A stretch of DNA of 64,000 bases. Source: Sphingomonas sp. Its GTDB lineage: Bacteria; Pseudomonadota; Alphaproteobacteria; Sphingomonadales; Sphingomonadaceae. Positions within the stretch are counted from its first letter, which is position 1; each line of letters starts with the position of its first letter. This document shows, piece after piece, positions 53,839-61,393 of this stretch. The notes under the pieces were generated by a model. That model saw only the letters and a list, made by a program, of their open reading frames with translations. It made no database searches and had not been told where the DNA came from. The stretch lies in contig NZ_JAFKLZ010000002.1 of assembly GCF_017304615.1 (NCBI RefSeq), forward strand, positions 620,001 to 684,000, read 5' to 3'. The position numbers and the translations under genes were made by a program.

Positions 53839-54480
53839 ATGATGAGCAGGATGATCATCGATACGCCCGACAGCGCCTTTCGGTTGTGCGGACGCACACA
53901 AGGTGGTCGCGTACTCGAACTGCAAGTCCAGCCGCCCGGCAGTAACGCTGCACCAGTCGCTATCTGGAGCCGCCGCTTCACCGATGATGCGGGGTGCGAT
54001 GCGCTGCTGACCGCGGTGAGCGAGCGTGAGATCGACATCGTCTTTCTGGGGCGTCTCACCATGATGTTCGGCGGCAGAGCCCTCGACGAGATAGCCGATG
54101 CGCTCGTCGCCGCCGCGGCGGCTCGGCGGGAGAAGGAGCGGGAGACGGAAGCACGGCGGGCACGCGATCACCTCACCGTCAATCTCTACGCGCGCGAGGG
54201 CAAGCACGGTCGGCATCTGCTCGAGCTGCAGCGCAGAAGCAGTTCCGATGCCGACTGGTCGGTCAGATACGACCGCGCGGTCGAACGCGACCGCCTGTGC
54301 GACTGGCTGCGCTGGCAGAAGGATCGGTTCCTCCAGTTCCTCGACCACGCCGCCGAGCATGGCGACGAATCGCTCGCTCGGATGCTGATCAACGAGATGT
54401 TCGTGACCGAGCGGCGCGTGAAGAAGGAAGGGCGCGGCGCCGGCGGCATGCGGCCCCTGAGAATGTGGCGGGGCGACTGA
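53839..54480 (+). CDS. Hypothetical first gene of the Ubl/E1 operon
   Basis: 213 aa from ATG 53839 (MMSRMIIDTPDSAFRLCGRT); ATG 53851 is possible and has AGCAGG nearby. Two similar beta-rich units seem to occur, GRVLELQVQPPGSNAAPVAI and GRHLLELQRRSSSDADWSVR, each followed by a helix with charged residues, so it may be an internal duplication. A charged helix with EKERETEARRARD joins them. No family recognised. Stop and next start overlap as TGATG. Confidence 0.6.
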   Translation: MMSRMIIDTPDSAFRLCGRTQGGRVLELQVQPPGSNAAPVAIWSRRFTDDAGCDALLTAVSEREIDIVFLGRLTMMFGGRALDEIADALVAAAAARREKERETEARRARDHLTVNLYAREGKHGRHLLELQRRSSSDADWSVRYDRAVERDRLCDWLRWQKDRFLQFLDHAAEHGDESLARMLINEMFVTERRVKKEGRGAGGMRPLRMWRGD

Positions 54481-55361
54481 TGGCGATGCTGGCACCCTTC
54501 CAACCCGCCACCCCGGCGATGATCGTCGGCCACGGTTCGGACGACGAGTCGCTGCCGCTCGAACTCGGCGAGCCGTTCGCGCTGCTCGGTGGCGACCGAC
54601 TCGGTCCCGACGGCATCCCGTTCCTGGTTATGCACGAGCACCAGCCCGAGTTCCTCGCTTGGGTGCGTAGGCGATGCGCCGCGATGCTCGCAGCCGAACG
54701 CCCGTGGTTTGGCGGCGGCTCGCTGATCCTCGGCGGCGTGCCCGGAGCGGGTCGTACGCATGCGGCGCGCTGGCTGGCGCGTGTTGCAGGCGTACCGCAT
54801 GCCGTGCTCAACCTCACCGATCCCGTCATCGCCGCCAATATTGCAGCTTCTGGCGAGATCGGGGAGGCGATGGGCGCTTCGCCCGTCACCATCGCGATGG
54901 CGACCGCCCGCTGCGCCAATCCGGTCGTCACCGTACTGGGTGCCGACCGCGTCGGCGACGACGTCCTCGCCGGGTTCCAGGCGATGGTCGATCCGGCGCG
55001 TTGCCGCCGCTGGCGCGAGGACCGGCTGGGGATCGATGTCGATCTCGGCGAGGTGACCTGGATACTGCAGCGCGACCTTCAGCGCGCCGTTCCCTCGTGG
55101 GTCGCGCCGGACGCCGATGCGATCGCGCTGCGGACGATTCCGAGCGGGACGGATCACGTGCTCGCGCTCTCCATCTGCCTCGAGGCGATGGGTGATATCG
55201 ACGTCGATCCGCGTAGGGGCACCTGTTCATGGGATCAGATCAGCGAGCACTTGCCGCGACACTCCTATCATTCCGCGAAGTCGCTCTACGCCGACATGAT
55301 CGACGCGCTGCGCGGATGCCTGCGCCCGACCGACCGCCGCTCCGACCCCGAACCCTTCTGA
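54480..55361 (+). CDS. Lon-like AAA+ module with degenerate ATP site
   Basis: 293 aa. GGVPGAGRTHAARWLARVAG aligns with the Walker A of Lon-type AAA+ proteins but has R where lysine belongs. VVTVLGADRVGDD sits where the Lon Walker B (LLDEIDK) should be and lacks both acidic residues. MVDPARCRRW and GIDVDLGEVTWIL match the Lon LDP... and sensor region. No protease domain follows. It may be a scaffold rather than an active ATPase. It overlaps the previous gene and lies 14 bp before the ubiquitin-like gene. Family call is inference from motif order. Confidence 0.6.
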   Translation: MAMLAPFQPATPAMIVGHGSDDESLPLELGEPFALLGGDRLGPDGIPFLVMHEHQPEFLAWVRRRCAAMLAAERPWFGGGSLILGGVPGAGRTHAARWLARVAGVPHAVLNLTDPVIAANIAASGEIGEAMGASPVTIAMATARCANPVVTVLGADRVGDDVLAGFQAMVDPARCRRWREDRLGIDVDLGEVTWILQRDLQRAVPSWVAPDADAIALRTIPSGTDHVLALSICLEAMGDIDVDPRRGTCSWDQISEHLPRHSYHSAKSLYADMIDALRGCLRPTDRRSDPEPF

Positions 55362-55375
55362 CCAGGAGAACGACC

Positions 55376-55750
55376 ATGCTGCCCACCATCACCGCCTCCT
55401 CCAACACTTCTCTCGTGCTGGCCGTCCTGCCGCCGGCGGTCGCGCCCCGTCGCCGTGCCCTGTATCTCGTCGGCGAGGCGGAGCGCTCCGCGCCGAAGCC
55501 AGTCGCTACCGCGGGGCGCACGATGATCTCGGTCAATGGTCGCTGGACCGCATTGCGCGGCAGCACCGTCAGCTATGCGCAGCTGCTGCGGATCGCCTAT
55601 CCCGACCGCGAGGGCCAGGCCCCGGGGTCGGCGACGGTGTCGTATCGCCACGCGCTCGACAGTGGGCTGACCGGACTGCTGACGCCCGGCGACGTCGTGC
55701 CGCTCGCTGATGGCCTGTTGGTCAACGTCAATGCCACCTTCGCCAGCTGA
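55376..55750 (+). CDS. Ubiquitin-like protein (multiubiquitin-type domain)
   Basis: 124 aa from ATG 55376 with AGGAGAA upstream. After a variable 45-residue N-terminus comes one beta-grasp-like unit: MISVNGRWTALRGSTVSYAQ, LLRIAYPDREGQ, SATVSYRHALDSGLTG, TPGDVVPLADGLLVNVNATF. The order VNG...SY..L...A...VTYR...G.L..G..V...DG...NV.AT is the pattern of the multiubiquitin/E2-linked domain. The chain ends AS rather than GG, so conventional conjugation would need trimming or another chemistry. Ten bases separate it from the E1 gene. Confidence 0.65.
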   Translation: MLPTITASSNTSLVLAVLPPAVAPRRRALYLVGEAERSAPKPVATAGRTMISVNGRWTALRGSTVSYAQLLRIAYPDREGQAPGSATVSYRHALDSGLTGLLTPGDVVPLADGLLVNVNATFAS

Positions 55751-55760
55751 GGGCAGAACC

Positions 55761-56510
55761 GTGGACGCCACCAACCGCCCCGACCCGTTCGTCTATCCGG
55801 ACACCGCCTCGCCTCGCGTCGGGATCGAGGCGGTGTCGGACCGGCTCGCGGGCGGTACGGTCGCGATCATCGGGCTTGGCGGCACCGGATCGATCGTGCT
55901 CGATCTCATCAGCAAGACACCCGCCGGCCGAATCCTGTTGATCGACGGCGACGCAGCCGAACAGCACAATGCGTTCCGCTGGCCGGGCGCGATGGCGATC
56001 GAGGACATCCAAGCCGGGCTGACCAAAGTCGACTATTTTGCAAAGGTATACGGCCGGATGCACACTGGCATCGAAGCCCATGCGGTGCATCTTACCGATG
56101 AGACGATCGGCCTCCTCGACGACACCGACTTCGTGTTCGTCTGCGTCGACAGCGTGGCAGCGCGTGCGTTCATCGTCCCTGCGCTGGAAGCGCGTGGCCT
56201 GCCCTATATCGATTGCGGCCTTGGACTCAGTCTAGTCGACGAACGGCTGATGGGCCTGATCCGCGTCACCACCAGCACGCCGGCGATGCGCGCGCACGTC
56301 CACGAGCGCGACCGGATCCCGATGACCGGCGATGCCGACGACGCACTGTATCGCAGCAACATCCAGGTCGCGGACCTCAACATGCTCGCCGGCACGCTGG
56401 CGGTGATCCAGTACAAGCAGCTCCTCGGATTCTACCTCGATACCGGCGCCGAATATCACGCCATCTATTCGACCGACGGCAATACCATCATCAACGCGGA
56501 CCGTGCGTAG
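55761..56510 (+). CDS. ThiF/E1-like adenylyltransferase
   Basis: 249 aa from GTG 55761. The nucleotide-binding motif is VAIIGLGGTGSIVLDLI (39-43 glycines), followed by ILLIDGDAAEQHNAFR (D62, D64, N70, R73) and K89, matching residues that bind ATP in E1, MoeB and ThiF. Cysteines are only C128 and C152 (YIDCGLG); no zinc CxxC pair is present. The C-terminal half (SNIQVADLNMLAGTLAVIQY) is like E1 enzymes encoded with multiubiquitin proteins. It probably adenylates the C-terminus of the upstream ubiquitin-like protein. No E2 or JAB protease gene is recognisable nearby. Confidence 0.78.
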   Translation: MDATNRPDPFVYPDTASPRVGIEAVSDRLAGGTVAIIGLGGTGSIVLDLISKTPAGRILLIDGDAAEQHNAFRWPGAMAIEDIQAGLTKVDYFAKVYGRMHTGIEAHAVHLTDETIGLLDDTDFVFVCVDSVAARAFIVPALEARGLPYIDCGLGLSLVDERLMGLIRVTTSTPAMRAHVHERDRIPMTGDADDALYRSNIQVADLNMLAGTLAVIQYKQLLGFYLDTGAEYHAIYSTDGNTIINADRA

Positions 56511-57330
56511 CGGCGACGCGATGGCGCGCTTCCTCGACCAGCCCGCCCAGCCGGCGCCGCTCGCCGGTGGTCGCCCGCCACGGGAAGACCGGATCGGCAT
56601 CAGGCGGCAGCGCCGACCAGGCGGCCTCGGGTACCGGTTCGAGCGGCGTCAAGTGGTGATCGACCTCGAACACCAGCGCTGCTCCCTCCTGAACGACGCC
56701 GGCGATGATCAGGTCTGCGGCGACGAAGAACGGATGGCTGACAACCTCGGCCAGCGTGCGCCGTGCGTTGCTGGCCGCTCCCCGCTGCAGTCCGGCGATC
56801 AGCGTGTCCGGCAGCCGGTGATCCTCGATCCGGATCAGCGCCCGTTCGCCGATTGTCGCGACGCAGCGCGGACGGTCGGACAGCTCGATCCGTTCGGCCA
56901 CGGCCATTCCGCCGCGCACCCTGATCCTGGCGCCGCCCTGTCCGAGCTCGCGCCGGGCGCGGCGATCGAGATAGCCCGCGACCGGGGACAGACCGACGGC
57001 ATTGGTCAGACGCAACGCCTTGCGCAACGCATTGCCGGTGCCGGCCCAACGCAACCAGTCGGCAAGAACGGTCGATCCGCTCACCAACCACAGCGGTATC
57101 GATCGGGATGCCATGCCGGCAGCCTCAATCATCCGAAGCGCTCGCTCGACTGCAATAGCCGCCTCAATAGCTTCGGCCAGCTTCTCGAAGGCAATGGCGA
57201 TGTCCGCTGCCCGAGCATCAAGATCAATCCGCGCATCGGCGATCATGATCCGACACGCGTCATTGCTTCCTTCGACGGTCCACGACTGCCGGTCGGCCAA
57301 CGCCGTCATCTGGTCAACCAGATCGCGCAT
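56491..57330 (-). CDS. Hypothetical protein convergent on the E1 gene
   Basis: 279 aa (MRDLVDQMTALADRQSWTVE). Helical N-terminus (ADIAIAFEKLAEAIEAAIAV), then a beta-rich C-terminal half with IRVRGGMAVAERIE and ALVFEVDHHLTPLEP. No family recognised. Its last 20 bp overlap the end of the E1 gene on the other strand. A perfect 14-bp palindrome, also found before the E1 operon, lies 46 bp upstream of its start, so both may be controlled together. Confidence 0.6.
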   Translation of the reverse strand: MRDLVDQMTALADRQSWTVEGSNDACRIMIADARIDLDARAADIAIAFEKLAEAIEAAIAVERALRMIEAAGMASRSIPLWLVSGSTVLADWLRWAGTGNALRKALRLTNAVGLSPVAGYLDRRARRELGQGGARIRVRGGMAVAERIELSDRPRCVATIGERALIRIEDHRLPDTLIAGLQRGAASNARRTLAEVVSHPFFVAADLIIAGVVQEGAALVFEVDHHLTPLEPVPEAAWSALPPDADPVFPWRATTGERRRLGGLVEEARHRVAATHGPR

Positions 57331-57375
57331 GTTCTTTCCACTCGTCTATCCCTGCCACCGACAAGGCATATGGTT

Positions 57376-57389
57376 GATACGATCGTATC
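57376..57389. promoter_or_regulatory. Perfect palindrome GATACGATCGTATC
   Basis: 14-bp perfect palindrome in the gap upstream of the minus-strand gene at 56491-57330. Eleven bases, ACGATCGTATC, are identical to the site in the Ubl/E1 promoter (53817-53827). Likely operator of the same regulator. Confidence 0.6.
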
Positions 57390-57484
57390 CGGCAGGACGC
57401 CATGTGATCCGTGCGAATTCTCTTCGGGGCGCATATCGGGACTGACTTGGCTACCGCACGTCCATGCAAGCCAGATGTTGGCGG

Positions 57485-57664
57485 ATGTCGCTCCCCAACG
57501 ACCCTCGTCACGAAGCGATCGCAACAGAGGCGAACTGCTCGCACGGATTGGTCGCGCCTGTTGTTGCACTGGCCGACTTCGTGAAGGCTATGGCTCGCGC
57601 CAACGCTGCGCGCGATATCGCGGCGGCGCGGGTGCGCGCTTCGAGCATACCGATCCCGAGGTGA
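57485..57664 (+). CDS. Possible small protein
   Basis: A 59-codon frame (MSLPNDPRHEAIATEANCSH) ending 56 bp before the recombinase start. Composition is compatible with coding, with an alanine-rich C-terminal helix, but there is no strong ribosome-binding site and no family. It may be non-coding. Confidence 0.3.
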   Translation: MSLPNDPRHEAIATEANCSHGLVAPVVALADFVKAMARANAARDIAAARVRASSIPIPR

Positions 57665-57719
57665 ATGCGGACGCTTGGTATCGAGATTCGACACTCCTCA
57701 CCAACGTACCGGATCCAAC

Positions 57720-59462
57720 ATGATCACAGTCATCTATGCGAGATTCTCAAGCGCGTTGCAGAACGCGCGATCGATTGAAGATCAGATCGCCCTGTGCCGC
57801 GAGCGCTGCGAACGCGAAGGTTGGCCTGTCGCTGACGTTTTCACCGATTATGCGATCAGTGGAGCGGCCGGGATCGACGAGACCTCCCGCCCCGGACTGA
57901 GCGCGATGCTGGCGCGCATAGAAGCTGGAGGCATCGATCAGGTGGTGGCGGAGGCAACAGATCGGATCGCTCGTCATCAGGGCGACGCTTTTACGATCCG
58001 GGAGCGAATCACCTTTGCCGGCGCGCGGCTCTTCACGCTCTCGGACGGCGAGGTTACCGACATCACCGCTACCTTCCGCGGGCTGATGGACGCTCAGTTC
58101 CGCCGTGACCTGGCGGCGAAGATCAAGCGTGGTCAGCGCGGCACCATATCGCAGAAGCGCTCGGCCGCAGGTCTGGCCTATGGCTATCGTAAGGCAAACC
58201 GGTTCGACGATCGCGGCGAACTCATCCGGGGCCTGCGTGAGGTCGACGAGGAGCAGGGAAAGATCGTTCGGCGCATCTTCGAGGAGTTTGCGGCCGGGCA
58301 GTCCCCTCGCGCCATCGCGGAACGGCTAAACCGGGACGGTGTCGAATCACCGGGCGGGCGGCTCAGCGGACCGAGGTTCTGGCGCGCCTCGACGATCTAC
58401 GGCGATCGTAAGCGCAAGAATGGGATCCTCCAGAACCGGCTCTATATAGGCCAGCTTGTCTTCAATCGAACCAGGAAGGTGCTCGATCCACGCACCCGTT
58501 CGCACCTCATCCGTGCCAATCCCGAAAGCGAGTGGCTGGTCGAGGAGGTGCCCGACCTGCGGATTGTTGATGATGAACTGTGGGAAGGCGTGCAGTCGGT
58601 GCTGGGCCGGGTCCAGAGCCGCGCGCCGCAGAAGAGTCGCCGTCCCAAGCACATCCTCTCAGGGCTGGTCGCTTGTGGCCTGTGCGGCGGCGGTTGGGTG
58701 ATCCACAGCGGCAATCGGTGGGGATGCTCACGGCATAAGGAGGGCGGCAAACACGCGTGCGCGAACAATCGCATCATCACGACCGACCGGCTTGAGACCC
58801 GCGTCCTCAACGGATTGCAGCACTACATGCTCGACGAGGACCTGATCGAAATCTACGTCGAAGAATATCGCGCCGAGTTCGCCAAGCGGACCAGAGAGCT
58901 TAGCCGAGAGGGCGACCGTTTGAAGAAGCGCCACGGCGACGCCGTCGCCAAGATCGAGCGGCTGGTGGAGGCGATCGCCAACGGTGCCGAGGATTTCGTC
59001 GAGATCCGCGATGTTCTGGCCAAGGCGCGGAGTGACCGCGATCAGCTCGCCGAGCAGATATCACAATTGCAGCAATTACCGGCCGTCATGCTGCATCCGG
59101 CGATCGTTGCCGATTATCGCCGTCAGGTCGCCAGGCTCAATATCGCATTGGGAGGGAATCCGGAGGCCCGGCTCGAGGCAATTCCGCAGCTCAGGGCATT
59201 GATCGACCAGGTGAAGGTGTCACCGTCAGAGCAGGAGAAAGGCGTTACGATCGAGGTGATCGGACGGCTGACCTCGATCATGGCGCTCGCCACCGGTCAG
59301 CCGATTTCCGGAAAAGAGTACTTTAACGTTGGAGCGGGCGAAGGGATTCGAACCCTCGACCCCAACCTTGGCAAGGACAGTAACGTCTCTAACCGTGACT
59401 TACGGCGACTTGCCGAACATTACAAAATCACTCTCCAAAAGTTTGACTTTTCAACGACTTAA
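57720..59462 (+). CDS. Large serine recombinase
   Basis: 580 aa from ATG 57720 (MITVIYARFSSALQNARSIE), with the nucleophilic serine at residue 10 and SIEDQ following. Resolvase catalytic domain (to about 150), recombinase domain (PRAIAERLNRDGVESPGG), zinc ribbon (CGLCGG...GCSRH...HAC) and a long coiled coil with EGDRLKKRHGDAVAKIERL make up a complete protein. It catalyses site-specific integration or excision. The last 40 or so residues, including GAGEGIRTLDPNLGK, are translated from a tRNA-Gly fragment and beyond, so the native C-terminus may have been replaced by recombination. Confidence 0.9.
   Translation: MITVIYARFSSALQNARSIEDQIALCRERCEREGWPVADVFTDYAISGAAGIDETSRPGLSAMLARIEAGGIDQVVAEATDRIARHQGDAFTIRERITFAGARLFTLSDGEVTDITATFRGLMDAQFRRDLAAKIKRGQRGTISQKRSAAGLAYGYRKANRFDDRGELIRGLREVDEEQGKIVRRIFEEFAAGQSPRAIAERLNRDGVESPGGRLSGPRFWRASTIYGDRKRKNGILQNRLYIGQLVFNRTRKVLDPRTRSHLIRANPESEWLVEEVPDLRIVDDELWEGVQSVLGRVQSRAPQKSRRPKHILSGLVACGLCGGGWVIHSGNRWGCSRHKEGGKHACANNRIITTDRLETRVLNGLQHYMLDEDLIEIYVEEYRAEFAKRTRELSREGDRLKKRHGDAVAKIERLVEAIANGAEDFVEIRDVLAKARSDRDQLAEQISQLQQLPAVMLHPAIVADYRRQVARLNIALGGNPEARLEAIPQLRALIDQVKVSPSEQEKGVTIEVIGRLTSIMALATGQPISGKEYFNVGAGEGIRTLDPNLGKDSNVSNRDLRRLAEHYKITLQKFDFSTT
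59330..59376 (-). other. Attachment-site fragment: 3' part of tRNA-Gly(GCC)
   Basis: Read on the minus strand, these 47 bp run from the anticodon arm (CCTTGCCAAGG, anticodon GCC) through variable loop and T-arm (GGTTCGAATCC) to the acceptor strand and CCA. The 5' half is absent, so this is not a functional tRNA gene but a displaced 3' fragment of the sort left by integrases at tRNA genes. It sits 184 bp before a tyrosine-integrase gene and inside the end of the serine-recombinase gene. Its first 21 bp recur at 9719-9739. Confidence 0.85.
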
Positions 59463-59514
59463 TGGTTTTATTAAGCTAGCTTCACCATGAGGGTGGCGAG
59501 CTTAATATAACCAT
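59462..59514. repeat. Long inverted repeat after the recombinase stop
   Basis: ATGGTTTTATTAAGCT (59462-59477) pairs with AGCTTAATATAACCAT (59499-59514) at 15 of 16 positions; an inner CACC...GGTG stem extends it. AT-rich in a GC-rich region. It may terminate the recombinase transcript, or be an integrase-binding arm site, lying between the tRNA fragment and the integrase gene. Confidence 0.55.
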
Positions 59515-59560
59515 TAATTACACCGGCGTGGCGACATGGTGGTGATTTGGACCAGACGAC

Positions 59561-60841
59561 TTGGCCACGGAAAAACTCACCAAACGCCACATTGACGGCC
59601 TCAAGGCGTCCGCCAAGCCGTATCGCCATTACGACACCGAGTTGAAGGGTTTCGGCATCCTCGTCCTGCCAAGTGGCGTCAAATCCTACATCATAGAATA
59701 TCGCCCTGATGGTGGGGGACGCAATGTCGCCAAGAAGCGGATGACCTTGGGCCGCGTCGGCGAACTCACGCCTGAACAGGCTCGCGCGATTGCACGGGAC
59801 CGGCTAGCCGATGTTCGGCGCGGCACCGATCCGCTGTCCGATCGCCAAACCAAACGGCGCGAGCAAAAGCTGTCTGAGTTTATCGATCAATGGGAGATCG
59901 ACGCTCCGGCAGGCAAGCGCACTGGCCGCCCCATGAAGGATCGCACGCGAACCTATATGCTGGCGCGCCTCCGTCATCATGTCGTCCCCCTGTTGGGAAC
60001 GAAGCGCATCAGCGACGTGACCGTGGATGACATAAACGGAATGATCCGACGCATTGCGCGTGGCGAGACTGCCAAAGATGGTCTGTCCGGGAAAAAGCGC
60101 GGTCGCCTGAAAGTCAGGGGCGGCGAAGGTGCAGCCCTTAAGGTGGCAAGCGATCTTTCGATCATTTTCAACTATGCCGTCGAAAAGCGCTTGATCGCCA
60201 CCAACCCAGTCACACACGCGCGAAAGCCGCGCGCAGGGAAGCGCCACGATTTTCTCACCGCATCGGAATTTGCCCAGATTGCTACGTCGCTGGCCGGACT
60301 TGAAGCGGATGGAGCCAATCCTGCCGGTATCGCCATTCTCCGGTTGATACTCTTGACTGGCGCGCGACCCAGCGAGATCGAAGGCCTCAAATGGGCAGAG
60401 GTCGATACCGACCATCAGTGTCTCCGTTTGGCGGAGAGCAAGACGGGCTACTCGGCTCGCCCTCTGTCTCAAGCTGCCGTGGACATACTGTCGGCGATCA
60501 GTCGCTGCGCGTCGCCCTACGTGTTTCCCGCGACCCGTGGCGACGGCCATTTCACTGGCGCGAAGAAAATATGGAACCAGGCGCGCGCGAAAGCCAATTT
60601 GCCGGGAAGAGTTCGCTACCACGCACGACATGCGATGGCGACATTCGCTTTGGCTGACGGCGTGGATGCCGTTTCCGTCGCCGCGATCATGGGTCACAAA
60701 GGACCGCGCACGACCCTCGCCACATATGCCCACGTCATCGACGGTACGGCGGCCCGCGCAGTCGAGGCCATTGGCCAGAAGATCGCGGTCGCCATGCAAA
60801 CAGCGGCTACAATTCCCGCGCCCGCTGAAGGCCACACATAG
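59561..60841 (+). CDS. Tyrosine-type integrase (P4-like, DUF4102 arm domain)
   Basis: 426 aa from a TTG at 59561 (MATEKLTKRHIDGLKASAKP). N-terminal DUF4102 arm-binding domain (about 4-95), SAM-like core-binding domain (105-225) and catalytic domain. Catalytic residues are R269 (TGARPSEIEGL), K294 (ESKTGYSARPL), R356 (RYHARHAM), H379 (IMGHKG) and nucleophile Y389 (ATYAHV). The usual HxxR histidine is Y353, an atypical but sometimes seen change. It lies beside the tRNA-Gly fragment, as integrases normally lie beside their att site. First gene of the right-hand island. Confidence 0.92.
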   Translation: MATEKLTKRHIDGLKASAKPYRHYDTELKGFGILVLPSGVKSYIIEYRPDGGGRNVAKKRMTLGRVGELTPEQARAIARDRLADVRRGTDPLSDRQTKRREQKLSEFIDQWEIDAPAGKRTGRPMKDRTRTYMLARLRHHVVPLLGTKRISDVTVDDINGMIRRIARGETAKDGLSGKKRGRLKVRGGEGAALKVASDLSIIFNYAVEKRLIATNPVTHARKPRAGKRHDFLTASEFAQIATSLAGLEADGANPAGIAILRLILLTGARPSEIEGLKWAEVDTDHQCLRLAESKTGYSARPLSQAAVDILSAISRCASPYVFPATRGDGHFTGAKKIWNQARAKANLPGRVRYHARHAMATFALADGVDAVSVAAIMGHKGPRTTLATYAHVIDGTAARAVEAIGQKIAVAMQTAATIPAPAEGHT

Positions 60842-60917
60842 GCAAGCTTTGGACGAATTTCCGTTTTCACTGTATAATGCATGGGCTGGCAATGGTGCCG
60901 TCCGTCAGGAGGCTCCA

Positions 60918-61304
60918 ATGACCGAAGGCCGAACTTTTCGCCGCGACGAAGCTGCACGGCTTCTACAATCGTACGGACTGAAAACCACAACCGCCAGCCT
61001 GGCGACAATGGCAACGCGCGGGGGCGGGCCGCGATACTTCAAAGTCGGGAAGCTCTGCATGTACCCGCTGAGCGACCTTCAATCATGGGTGTCACAGCGC
61101 ACCACCGGCTTGTTGGATTCCACCTCCACAAAAAAGGGCGCGTACATCGACAACTTCATCGGGTTTGACTGCGAATTGGAAGACAACCTTTTCATTACCG
61201 GGCATCCGGGCTTCGACGAGATCACGCGCCTTCTCGACCAAGAGGCGGAAATGCAAGCGCATATGGATTCCGCCCGCACCAAATACGACCAACAGTTTAT
61301 ATAA
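60918..61304 (+). CDS. AlpA-like DNA-binding protein / excisionase candidate
   Basis: 128 aa from ATG 60918 with AGGAGG upstream. N-terminal winged-helix-like region TFRRDEAARLLQSYGLK followed by GPRYFKVGKLCMYPLSDLQS, the pattern of AlpA/MerR-like excisionase domains that prepare the integrase substrate or switch its gene. The C-terminal half has no recognised family. Next to the integrase. Confidence 0.65.
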   Translation: MTEGRTFRRDEAARLLQSYGLKTTTASLATMATRGGGPRYFKVGKLCMYPLSDLQSWVSQRTTGLLDSTSTKKGAYIDNFIGFDCELEDNLFITGHPGFDEITRLLDQEAEMQAHMDSARTKYDQQFI

Positions 61305-61393
61305 CAAAAACAAATAGTTGACACCCTCGCCGGGTCTGGTTTTGCATGGACGGGAGAAATCGCTCTCCCGCTAGCAATGCCAAGGAGAACATC

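Noticed and set aside
51278-56510. Standard PRTRC cassette
   Set aside because: ParB and ThiF genes occur, but the other PRTRC proteins are not recognisable and the E1 resembles multiubiquitin-linked enzymes more closely.
59330-59376. Intact tRNA-Gly gene
   Set aside because: Only the 3' part from the anticodon arm is present; the D-arm and 5' acceptor strand do not follow.
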